Origin: Acrocarpospora pleiomorpha
Lineage (GTDB): Bacteria > Actinomycetota > Actinomycetes > Streptosporangiales > Streptosporangiaceae
Assembly: GCF_009687885.1 (NCBI RefSeq)
Contig: NZ_BLAF01000018.1
Coordinates: 23,976 to 87,975 of the forward strand
DNA length: 64,000 bases
Direction of reading: 5' to 3'
Below are positions 32,167-39,152 of this stretch, one piece after another (position 1 is the first letter of the stretch; every line of letters starts with the position of its first letter). The translations under genes were made by a program, and so were the position numbers. The notes beneath the pieces were generated by a model. The model worked only from the letters and a program-made list of their open reading frames with translations. It did not search any database and was not told where the DNA came from.

Positions 32167-32180
32167 TAGGTAGTTATCTA
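32167..32180. promoter_or_regulatory. GntR-type operator, copy 1
   Basis: TAGGTAGTTATCTA is a near-palindrome that shares TAGrTAGTkATCTA with the site at 32216. It lies 8 bases upstream of the broken gene's GTG and would control that operon. Confidence 0.6.
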
Positions 32181-32215
32181 TTCGGGAGTGTGCGGTAGGG
32201 TGGCCAACCCGTCAA

Positions 32216-32229
32216 TAGATAGTGATCTA
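32216..32229. promoter_or_regulatory. GntR-type operator, copy 2
   Basis: TAGATAGTGATCTA has perfect TAGAT/ATCTA arms and lies 23 bases upstream of the ATA codon at 32253. It matches copy 1 at 12 of 14 positions; the centres are 49 bases apart. Confidence 0.65.
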
Positions 32230-32252
32230 ATGAGATAAGGAGGAGGGTTACC

Positions 32253-33005
32253 ATAGCACTCTGGCATGAAGTCGCTGCCGCACTACGTGGTGCCATCGCC
32301 TCTGGGAAGTACCAGCCGGGCACGAAGATCCCCCGCGAGGCGGAATTGGAGGCGATGTACTCCTGCAGTCGGACCACCGTCCGCCGGGCCATCGCACAAC
32401 TCACCGCCGAGGGCTTGGTTCTGCCTGTACGTAGGGGCGGAACCAAAGTCCGCGCCCAGGCCGACCGCGCCAGCGTCGGGCTGGACACCACGGCTTACCG
32501 TGACGATCTCGGGTACTACTTCAGCCAGGCCGTACAGCCATGGCGGGCACTGCGCACACCCACAGTGCAGAGCGGCCCCTGTCCGCCGGACGTGGCGCCG
32601 TTGCTCGGGCTGGGGTTCGGAGAGCCGGTCGTGATCCGCGATCGTGTGATGGGCGATCCCGACACCGGCAAGGTCATGCAACTGGCCACCTCCTACCTCC
32701 CGGCCGACCTAGCCGACGGCACCGTCTTGGCCCAGGCAGACACGGGTCCTGGCGGTATCTACGACCGCATGGAGAACGATCTGGGCTGGGGCTCCCTCGA
32801 CTGGGAGGGCGCCATCTCGGCGCGGCCCGCCACCCCCGAGGAGTCGGAGTTGCTGGGTCTCGAACCCGGCGTGCCGGTGCTGTGCGTCACCCGGATGACC
32901 ATCGCGACGGCCGGAAGCGCGGAGGGCCGCGTCGTGGAGGTCAACCTGACTCGCCGCGACGCCTCCCGGTTCCAGGTCCGATACGCGATCAACCGTCAGA
33001 CGTAG
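32253..33005 (+). CDS. GntR-family regulator (UTRA type) whose start position reads ATA
   Basis: A 250-codon frame encoding a winged-helix GntR domain and a UTRA/HutC ligand-binding domain. Directly after an excellent ribosome site (AAGGAGGAGG at 32238-32247), the frame reads ATA GCA CTC TGG CAT GAA GTC, where homologues have ATG. No ATG, GTG or TTG occurs in frame until TTG at 32346, which would cut away the first two helices of the DNA-binding domain (AALRGAIASGKYQPGTKIP). Either AUA initiates poorly, or the gene has lost its start, or the base is wrong. Two operator copies lie just upstream. Confidence 0.75.
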   Translation: MALWHEVAAALRGAIASGKYQPGTKIPREAELEAMYSCSRTTVRRAIAQLTAEGLVLPVRRGGTKVRAQADRASVGLDTTAYRDDLGYYFSQAVQPWRALRTPTVQSGPCPPDVAPLLGLGFGEPVVIRDRVMGDPDTGKVMQLATSYLPADLADGTVLAQADTGPGGIYDRMENDLGWGSLDWEGAISARPATPEESELLGLEPGVPVLCVTRMTIATAGSAEGRVVEVNLTRRDASRFQVRYAINRQT

Positions 33006-33096
33006 CAGTGGCGATGACACACTTGGTCTCGAGCTCGGACCTCCGCCCTGCTCCGCCTCGCCATCCACGGTGCCAGCACAGCTTTCGTACCCCACC

Positions 33097-33147
33097 TTGA
33101 TACGGGAACGCGCCTCCGAACTGGGAGGCACCTGCACCGTTACCACC
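33097..33147 (+). pseudogene. Fragment resembling the C-terminal end of a NarL-type sensor kinase
   Basis: The frame reads IRERASELGGTCTVTT, close to the RERAxxLGGxxxV segment after the ATP-binding G2 box of these kinases. Nothing before or after in this frame belongs to a kinase, so only a scrap is left in the 204-base gap after the GntR gene. Confidence 0.35.
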
Positions 33148-33209
33148 GGCGCGATCATCTTCTGGCATGAAAGCGCCCAATCAGGGGATAAATCGAGACC
33201 GGTTACCCC

Positions 33210-33653
33210 TTACGGCAATAGCCAGTGGACCTCGGTTTGTGTTTTGGTGGGGTCGTCGTGGTGAGGGCCGTAAATCTCCCAGCGTGGGCCGAGTGGTTGT
33301 AGGTCCTGTGTGGTGCACCAGGTGAGGACGGCCTGATGGGCTGAGGCGAGGCCTGTGTAGGGTCCGCGGTGGACGGTCGTGGCTGCTCTTCCGGCGGGGA
33401 GGGTCGATGGCACCACCCGGCCGGTGAGTGGGCATGGGTGGGGTAGCTCGACGCCGATCTCGATGTGTGGGACGTCGTCGTGGTAGAGCATGATGTTGCG
33501 GCAGCCGTGATGGATACCGGCCGCGCGCAGGCATGTCCACACCTCGTCGAGGAGTTCCTTCCACAGGGTCGGGAACTCCTGCCATGTGGTTGTCGCGGCG
33601 ATTACCGCGGTCGGACGGGCGGTGGCGTCGGTGACGGTTACCTGGTAGGTCAT
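33210..33653 (-). CDS. GyrI-like (AraC effector-binding) protein
   Basis: A 147-residue stand-alone SOUL/GyrI-like domain. It starts MTYQVTVTDATARPTAVIA, and the body has the two-repeat beta-alpha-beta-beta pattern, with the pocket region IEIGVELPHP and the Glu in WEIYGPHHDDP near the end, as in multidrug-sensing effector domains. Such small proteins bind hydrophobic cations or hydrolyse small toxins. It has no DNA-binding domain. Twelve bases separate it from the DUF523 gene upstream, so they probably form an operon. Confidence 0.85.
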   Translation of the reverse strand: MTYQVTVTDATARPTAVIAATTTWQEFPTLWKELLDEVWTCLRAAGIHHGCRNIMLYHDDVPHIEIGVELPHPCPLTGRVVPSTLPAGRAATTVHRGPYTGLASAHQAVLTWCTTQDLQPLGPRWEIYGPHHDDPTKTQTEVHWLLP

Positions 33654-33663
33654 CGACGCTCCT

Positions 33664-34212
33664 TCAGCCGTCTATCGCTGGAATGCTGGAAGTCGAATTC
33701 TCCGGACTCGGGTCAGGCTTCTGGTGTGTTTGCGCCAGATAGGTGGCTGCGGCGGCGATGTCGTGCTCGTTGAAGACCCGGATGCCGTGGGCGGTCAGTA
33801 GGGCGGCAGTGACGCCCTGTTCGGGGGTGGTGTGGCCGCTGAAGGTGCCGTCGGAGATTTTCAGGGGGCCGCAGGATGGGCTTCCCTCTTTGAGGATGGC
33901 CAAGCGGATGCCGTGGCGGCGGGCGGTGGCGAGGGCCGCGTGGGCTCCGGTGACGAACGCGGGGGTCACGTCGGTGCCGTCGGGGCGTAGGACGCGGGCG
34001 GTGCCGTCGAGGACGGCGTTGCCGCCCGAGCCGCGTTCGATTTCAGCGGGTGGGCGGGGTACGGGTAGGCCGCCGGCTACTTCGGGGCAGAACGAAACCA
34101 GTCTTCCCTCGGCGCGCCAGTCCGCGAGCAGGGTGTCTTCGCTGGTCTTGGCTCTGCCGTCGTAGCGGACGCGGCTGCCGAGGAGGCAGGCGCTGACCAG
34201 TATGCGGTCCAT
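33664..34212 (-). CDS. DUF523 (TudS/YbbK-like) iron-sulfur protein
   Basis: A 182-residue protein. The family cysteines are all present: SACLLG (about 9), FCPEVAGGLPVPRPPAEI (about 43) and EGSPSCG (about 112). In characterised TudS enzymes they hold a [4Fe-4S] cluster that removes sulfur from 2-thiouracil. A desulfurase role is therefore plausible but not shown for this subgroup. The start is ATG at 34212, with GGGGGAG 9 bases upstream; an in-frame GTG at 34230 is less likely. Confidence 0.85.
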   Translation of the reverse strand: MDRILVSACLLGSRVRYDGRAKTSEDTLLADWRAEGRLVSFCPEVAGGLPVPRPPAEIERGSGGNAVLDGTARVLRPDGTDVTPAFVTGAHAALATARRHGIRLAILKEGSPSCGPLKISDGTFSGHTTPEQGVTAALLTAHGIRVFNEHDIAAAATYLAQTHQKPDPSPENSTSSIPAIDG

Positions 34213-34276
34213 CGTCCTATTCTCCCCCACCCGGACATCGCGCCGAGCGAATTCGATTCCTTCTATTCAGGGGAGC

Positions 34277-34336
34277 AATCCTTACTCATCAGGATTAATC
34301 CTTCCATCCGGCCTCAGCGGCCTCGCGGATTGGATT
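34277..34336. repeat. Cluster of GGATT/AATCC elements
   Basis: AGGATTAATCCT at 34291-34302 is a perfect 12-base palindrome. Another AATCCT lies at 34277, and GGATTGGATT at 34327-34336. The cluster is 70-125 bases upstream of the small gene at 34403 and probably contains regulator sites. Confidence 0.4.
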
Positions 34337-34402
34337 AGTCGATATTCCGGTCTTTCCCTACTGTAGGCCAGGTTGCACTGACGGACAGTGAGGAGTAGAC
34401 GG

Positions 34403-34495
34403 GTGAAATGTCCCGAGGCGATCCATGGAGCGCTGGGCGCGATCCTCGTGAACCAGGCGACCCGGACCGCCATCGAGACGATCGCGCATGGGTGA
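34403..34495 (+). CDS. Small coupled ORF, 30 residues
   Basis: GTG at 34403 with AGGAG 7 bases upstream starts a 30-codon frame (VKCPEAIHGALGAILVNQAT and ten more residues) that ends at TGA 34493-34495, inside the next gene, whose ATG is at 34488. The 8-base overlap is typical of translational coupling, and the codons are G/C at most third positions. GALGAILV recalls the start of Roadblock-type proteins but is too short to be sure. It may be a true microprotein or a leader for the DUF4388 gene. Confidence 0.5.
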   Translation: MKCPEAIHGALGAILVNQATRTAIETIAHG

Positions 34496-35294
34496 CACCA
34501 TCGAGGCGACGCTGACCAGGCTGGCGGGCGACGGCGTGACCGGCGCCCTGCGCGCGGGGCGGGCCGGGACGGTCTACCTGCACGAGGGACGCGTGAACCA
34601 CGCCGAGTGCGCGACTACGCCGAGCGTGGCGGAGTTGCTGACCGCCTCAGGACGGATCAGTGCCGACGCGGTCAGGACCACCCGGCGGGACGCCGCGGGG
34701 AACGGCGGCGAGGAGCTGGTCAGACGGGGCGTGCTGACCCGGGGTGAGCTCCAGCTCTGCGTGCTCGGCGCCACCCTGGACGCGTCGTTCTTCCTGTTCG
34801 GGGTGACCGGGCCGAAGCTCAGGTTCGAAGATGGGGACCGGCACTGGCTGGGCACGCACTGGTCGTTCGACGTGCCGGCGCTGCTGCGGGAATGCTTGAG
34901 GAGGAAGGCCCGATTGGACAGTGTCTGGCCGTCGACCGAAATGGACACACTGCCGGTCCGGCCGGTGCGGCGGATCGGCTCAGAGCAGGTGGTGCTGTCG
35001 GCGACGCAGTGGGAGATCCTGCTGGCCGCCGATGGCGAGAGCACGCCCGCCGACCTGGCCAAGAAGATCGGCCTGTCCGCGTACGCGACGCTGGTGGCCG
35101 TCCGCGAGCTCGCCGCCGCCGATCTCCTCATGCGTCCGGAACCGGAGAAGCTCCTGCCGCGCCGTACCGAATCATCGGGTTTGCGGCCGGGGCTCGGCAC
35201 ACCGTCGCGCCCGATCACGCCGGAGACCACCGGAGACCCGACGGACGTGAATCTGCTCATCCGGCTGCGGGACGCGCTGGAGGCTCTGCGCTAG
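34488..35294 (+). CDS. DUF4388 (PATAN-like) protein
   Basis: A 268-residue cytosolic protein. The N-terminal 60 residues have the DUF4388 pattern: a repeat of Gly-Thr/Ala-x-Arg turns around GVTGALRAGRAGTVYLHEGRV. This is followed by a helical region and a winged-helix-like C-terminal part (ILLAADGESTPADLAKKIG). Such domains often accompany GTPase/Roadblock switches or response regulators in actinobacteria. It is coupled to the 30-residue ORF upstream. The target is unknown. Confidence 0.72.
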   Translation: MGDTIEATLTRLAGDGVTGALRAGRAGTVYLHEGRVNHAECATTPSVAELLTASGRISADAVRTTRRDAAGNGGEELVRRGVLTRGELQLCVLGATLDASFFLFGVTGPKLRFEDGDRHWLGTHWSFDVPALLRECLRRKARLDSVWPSTEMDTLPVRPVRRIGSEQVVLSATQWEILLAADGESTPADLAKKIGLSAYATLVAVRELAAADLLMRPEPEKLLPRRTESSGLRPGLGTPSRPITPETTGDPTDVNLLIRLRDALEALR

Positions 35295-36145
35295 CCGACC
35301 CTCCCGGTCAGTTCGGTGATCGCGGCCACGAACTCCGGCCAGAGCGGCCGGGGCAGATCGTGGCCCATGCCCGGATAGGTGAGGAGTTTGGCGCCGGGGA
35401 TGGCGTCGGCGGTGGCCACGCCCCCCGGCGACGTGATCAGCGGATCCCCGTCACCGTGGATCACCAGCGCGGGCATGTTCAGCTCGCGCAGCCGTTCGGT
35501 CCGGTCCGGCGCGGCCATGATCGCGATGAGCTGCCGGGTCGAGCCCACCGGGTCGTAGCAGCGGTCGTAGCTGACGCCCGCGATGCGCGCGATCCAGTCC
35601 GGCTCGCTCGGATATCCGGGCGAGCCGATCACCTGGAACACCTCGAGCGCGCGCTGGATCGCCTCGTCCCGGTTCCTGGCGGGCGTGCCCAGCAGCGCGG
35701 CCATGGCCGCGTCGGTGGGGGACGCGAGCGCGAGCGCGGGCGTGGACGAGATCGAGGTGAGGCTGCGCACCCGCTCCGGCGCGGTGATGGCCAGCGTCTG
35801 CGCGATCATCCCGCCCATCGAGACGCCGGCCACGTGCGCGCTCGCCCACCCCAGCGTGTCCAGCAGCCCGGCCGTGTCCGCAGCCATGTCCTCCAGCGTG
35901 TACGGCACCGCCGACGCGTCCCCGCCCAGCGCCGCCATCAGATCGGCCGGCCCGCCGACATGGGTGGAAAGCCCGATGTCCCGGTTGTCGAATCGCGCGA
36001 CCTGGTGCCCCTCGGCCACCAGCAGCTCGATGAACTCCTCGTCCCAGGCCACCATCTGCATGCCCAGACCCATGATGAGCAGCAGCGGGCGGCCGGTCCC
36101 GAAGACCTCGTACTCGATGTCGATCCCGTGCACGGTGGTTCGCAT
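35291..36145 (-). CDS. Alpha/beta hydrolase
   Basis: A 284-residue hydrolase. The nucleophile elbow is GVSMGG (about 105-110), the acid is in HGDGDPLI (about 225) and the histidine in YPGMGHDLP (about 255). The oxyanion region is MGLGMQMVAW. This matches epoxide-hydrolase/lipase-like members of unknown substrate. The ATG at 36145 is preferred; the frame goes 12 codons further through a palindrome. The gene overlaps the DUF4388 gene by 4 bases. Confidence 0.85.
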   Translation of the reverse strand: MRTTVHGIDIEYEVFGTGRPLLLIMGLGMQMVAWDEEFIELLVAEGHQVARFDNRDIGLSTHVGGPADLMAALGGDASAVPYTLEDMAADTAGLLDTLGWASAHVAGVSMGGMIAQTLAITAPERVRSLTSISSTPALALASPTDAAMAALLGTPARNRDEAIQRALEVFQVIGSPGYPSEPDWIARIAGVSYDRCYDPVGSTRQLIAIMAAPDRTERLRELNMPALVIHGDGDPLITSPGGVATADAIPGAKLLTYPGMGHDLPRPLWPEFVAAITELTGRVG

Positions 36146-36149
36146 GGCA

Positions 36150-36166
36150 ACAGAATTCCATTCTGT
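36150..36166. promoter_or_regulatory. 17-base palindrome before the hydrolase gene
   Basis: ACAGAAT and ATTCTGT flank TCC, 5 bases upstream of the ATG at 36145. The perfect 7-base arms suggest a TetR-type operator. It also lies just after the LRR-thioredoxin gene's stop. Confidence 0.5.
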
Positions 36167-36182
36167 TTCTATGCCGGGCAAG

Positions 36183-37361
36183 TCATACGCTCAGCGATTC
36201 CTTCTGCAGCACGGCCGTGACCCGCTGGATGACGTCGGTGGGCGCCGGCGACCCGGCCAGCCGCAGCAGCTCGTGCCCCCCGTTCAGGAGCAGCACGGTC
36301 GGCACCGACTCGACCCCGAAATACTCGGCCGCGCTCGGCGACTGCTCGATGTCGATGGCGGCCCCGGCCAGCTCGCCCCGGTATTCGGCGAGGATCCGGT
36401 CGAGCACCGGCCGCAGGCGCTCGCAGGCCAGCGAGTCGGGGGCGCTGAAGTCGACCAGCACCGGCGCCGGGCCGCCGAGCAGCGCGTGCAGCTCGTGGGG
36501 CCGGCTGATCAGGGGGCGCTGCGGCGCGGTGAGCGGTCCCGGGTCGTAGTCGGCCAGCATCCTGGCGTACGCGTCGGCGTGTTCCGGGGCGGCGTACAGG
36601 CCGTTGACGGCGAGACCGGCGAACAGGAAGCGGGCGCACGCGGCCCTCGGCACCCGGTCCAGGTCGATCTCGCGCAGCGGCGGGGAGAGGCTGAGCACGG
36701 CGTCCGCGTCCACGGTGCCGGCCAGCGACAAGACCCGCAAGCTGCGGGTGCGGCCCAGCCGCCGCAGCTGGCACGGATCGAGCCGCAGCCCGCCGAGCCG
36801 CAGGTAGCCCAGGTGCGGCGGCGTCACCAGCGCCCCCAGGCCGGACCCGGTGATCCCGTCGCCGGTCACGGCCAGCACCGCGAGCGGGAGTTCGGAGACC
36901 CGCCAGAACACCTGGTCGGTGAGGGCGCGCCCGCGCAGTCTGACCGTGAGCAGCGGCGAATCGGGGAAGGCGACGTCGCCGGTCATGCGGTCGGAGCGCA
37001 GGTTGAGCGTCTCCAGGCGGCGCAGCGACCCCAGCGCGATCAGCCCATCGTCGGTGAAGTCCCCGCTCAGGCTGAGGTCGCGCAGCCCCTCCATGCGGGC
37101 CACGACCGGCAGGTCCTCATCGCGTACGTTGTCGAGGTCCAGGCCGTCCACGTCCGGCACCTCGGCCAGCCGCGCGGGGCCGTCGGCCACGTAGGTGATC
37201 TCGACGTGCCCCGGCACGTCCACCGTGCCGACCGGATCGAACTCACCCGAGAGTTGATCGGCGGGCAGGTCGTCGAGGATCAGGTAGCGGATGACGCCCG
37301 GGAGGCATACATCCGGAAAACGGACGGTTCTGTCTATACCAGTGCCACGAAGTTCCCCCAT
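36183..37361 (-). CDS. Leucine-rich-repeat protein with a degenerate thioredoxin-like domain
   Basis: A 392-residue protein. Residues 50-240 hold about eight irregular leucine-rich repeats (for example MEGLRDLSLSGDFTDDGLIAL and LRRLETLNLRSDR). Residues 280-392 have a thioredoxin-like fold: LVDFSAPDSLACERLRPVL stands where active thioredoxins have WCxxC, leaving a single cysteine, followed by GVESVPTVLLLNGG, including the cis-proline. The active site is therefore incomplete. The ATG at 37361 has no clear ribosome site. It is divergent from the REC-flavoprotein gene, so the two may be functionally linked. Confidence 0.7.
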   Translation of the reverse strand: MGELRGTGIDRTVRFPDVCLPGVIRYLILDDLPADQLSGEFDPVGTVDVPGHVEITYVADGPARLAEVPDVDGLDLDNVRDEDLPVVARMEGLRDLSLSGDFTDDGLIALGSLRRLETLNLRSDRMTGDVAFPDSPLLTVRLRGRALTDQVFWRVSELPLAVLAVTGDGITGSGLGALVTPPHLGYLRLGGLRLDPCQLRRLGRTRSLRVLSLAGTVDADAVLSLSPPLREIDLDRVPRAACARFLFAGLAVNGLYAAPEHADAYARMLADYDPGPLTAPQRPLISRPHELHALLGGPAPVLVDFSAPDSLACERLRPVLDRILAEYRGELAGAAIDIEQSPSAAEYFGVESVPTVLLLNGGHELLRLAGSPAPTDVIQRVTAVLQKESLSV

Positions 37362-37479
37362 GATCGGTGGATGCCCAGGCTGATGACCAGGACAAACGCC
37401 AGGCAAGATGATTTATGCGAAGGTTCGCTGGAGCGGACTGCGGTGTCCTCTTTCGGGGTCCTCTTTCCAGCCGGGTGGC

Positions 37480-37485
37480 TATACC
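37480..37485 (+). promoter_or_regulatory. -10 box before the REC-flavoprotein gene
   Basis: TATACC ends 8 bases before the ATG at 37494; there is only a poor GGGGG in between, so the transcript is probably leaderless or nearly so. Confidence 0.35.
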
Positions 37486-37493
37486 GTGGGGGT

Positions 37494-39152
37494 ATGCCGA
37501 ACCCCGCGATCCTTACGGTCGATGACGATCCGGCTGTCTCCCGGGCCGTCTCCCGGGACCTGCGCCGCCGGTACGGCGACCGCTATCGGGTGGTCCGCGC
37601 CGACTCGGGCGACACCGCACTTGAAGCGCTCCGGGAGATCAAGCTGCGCGGCGAGCAGGTGGCGGTCCTGCTGGCCGACTACCGCATGCCGCACATGAAC
37701 GGGATCGAGTTCCTGGAATCGGCCATGGATCTGTTCCCGCTGGCCCGCCGCGTGCTGCTCACCGCGTACGCGGACACCGACGCGGCCATCGACGCCATCA
37801 ACCTGGTCGACGTCGACCATTACCTGCTCAAGCCGTGGAACCCGCCCGAGGAGAAGCTTTACCCGGTGGTGGACTCGATGCTGGACGCCTGGCGGGCCAG
37901 CCCCGAGCCGCCCGCCTCGGAGGTCCGGGTGGTCGGGCATCGCTGGTCGGCGCCGTCGTTCGCGGTGCGGGACTTCCTGGCGCGGAACCTGGTGCCGTAC
38001 CGGTGGCTGCTGGCCGACGAGCCGGAGGGCGGGCGGCTGCTGACCGCGGCCGGGCTCACCGCCGACGACGTGCCGCTGGTGCTGACCTCGGACGGCAAGA
38101 CGCTGGCCGCGCCCAGCGAAACCGATCTGGCGGTGCACGTCGGGCTCACCACCACCCCGTCGCTGGAGTTCTACGACCTGGTCGTGGTCGGCGCGGGCCC
38201 CGCCGGTCTGGGCGCGGCCGTGTACGGCGCGTCCGAAGGATTGCGTACGGTCCTGGTCGAGCAGCGCGCCACCGGCGGGCAGGCCGGGCAGAGCAGCAGG
38301 ATCGAGAACTATCTCGGCTTCCCCGACGGCGTCTCGGGCGCGCAGCTGACCGACCGGGCCAGGCGGCAGGCGCTGCGGTTCGGCGCCGAGCTGCTGACCA
38401 CGCGGGAGGCCGTCGGCCTGGAGTCCGGCGGCACCAGCCGGCTGCTGCGCTTCGGCGACGGCACCTCGATCGCCGCCCACACGGTCGTGCTGGCCACCGG
38501 CGTCTCCTACCGCATGCTCGACGCGCCAGGCCTGGACGAGCTGACCGGCCGCGGCGTCTTCTACGGTTCCGCCTCGACCGAGGCCCCGAGCTGCATCGAG
38601 CAGGACGTCTACATCGTCGGCGGGGCCAACTCGGCGGGACAGGCAGCGGTGCACTTCGCGCGGTACGCCTCCCGCGTGCACATGCTGATCAGAGGGTCCG
38701 ACCTGCGGCATTCCATGTCCAGCTACCTGATCCAGCAGATCGAGGCCATCGACAACATCACGGTCTGGCCGCACAGCGAGGTGGCCGGGGCGCACGGGGA
38801 CGGCCATCTGGAGCGGCTGACCGTGCGCGATCCGCGGTCCGGGGATACTCGGGACGTGGACACGTCCTGGTTGTTCATCTTCATCGGGGCCGAGCCCAGG
38901 ACGGGCTGGCTGGACGACGCGGTGCTGCGGGACCGGCTCGGTTTCGTGCTGACCGGGCCTGACCTGCTCTGCGAGGGTAAACGTCCGCCGGGGTGGACGT
39001 TGCCGCGTGATCCGTACCATCTGGAAAGCAGCATGCCGGGGGTCTTCGCGGCCGGGGACGTGCGCTCCGCTTCGGTCAAGCGGGTGGCCTCCGCCGTGGG
39101 CGAGGGAGCGATGGCCGTGTCGCTCATCCACCGCTATCTGGAGGCGCAGTGA
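37494..39152 (+). CDS. Response regulator fused to a thioredoxin-reductase-like flavoprotein
   Basis: A 552-residue protein. Residues 1-125 are a receiver domain with the acidic pair VDDDP, the phospho-acceptor Asp in LLADYRMPHMNG (about 62) and the Lys in YLLKPW. After a linker of about 100 residues that ends in FYDLVV, residues 225-552 follow the thioredoxin reductase fold: FAD motif VVGAGPAGLGAA and NADPH motif VGGANSAGQAA. The catalytic CxxC (CATCDG in E. coli) is replaced by ASTEAPSC with one Cys, so it should not reduce thioredoxin. It may oxidise NADPH or sense redox state. It is coupled to the downstream kinase by a 4-base overlap. Confidence 0.88.
   Translation: MPNPAILTVDDDPAVSRAVSRDLRRRYGDRYRVVRADSGDTALEALREIKLRGEQVAVLLADYRMPHMNGIEFLESAMDLFPLARRVLLTAYADTDAAIDAINLVDVDHYLLKPWNPPEEKLYPVVDSMLDAWRASPEPPASEVRVVGHRWSAPSFAVRDFLARNLVPYRWLLADEPEGGRLLTAAGLTADDVPLVLTSDGKTLAAPSETDLAVHVGLTTTPSLEFYDLVVVGAGPAGLGAAVYGASEGLRTVLVEQRATGGQAGQSSRIENYLGFPDGVSGAQLTDRARRQALRFGAELLTTREAVGLESGGTSRLLRFGDGTSIAAHTVVLATGVSYRMLDAPGLDELTGRGVFYGSASTEAPSCIEQDVYIVGGANSAGQAAVHFARYASRVHMLIRGSDLRHSMSSYLIQQIEAIDNITVWPHSEVAGAHGDGHLERLTVRDPRSGDTRDVDTSWLFIFIGAEPRTGWLDDAVLRDRLGFVLTGPDLLCEGKRPPGWTLPRDPYHLESSMPGVFAAGDVRSASVKRVASAVGEGAMAVSLIHRYLEAQ

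Noticed and set aside
35583..37493. A long 5' extension in frame with the REC-flavoprotein
   Set aside because: It crosses the hydrolase and LRR genes antisense; the receiver domain begins naturally at 37494.
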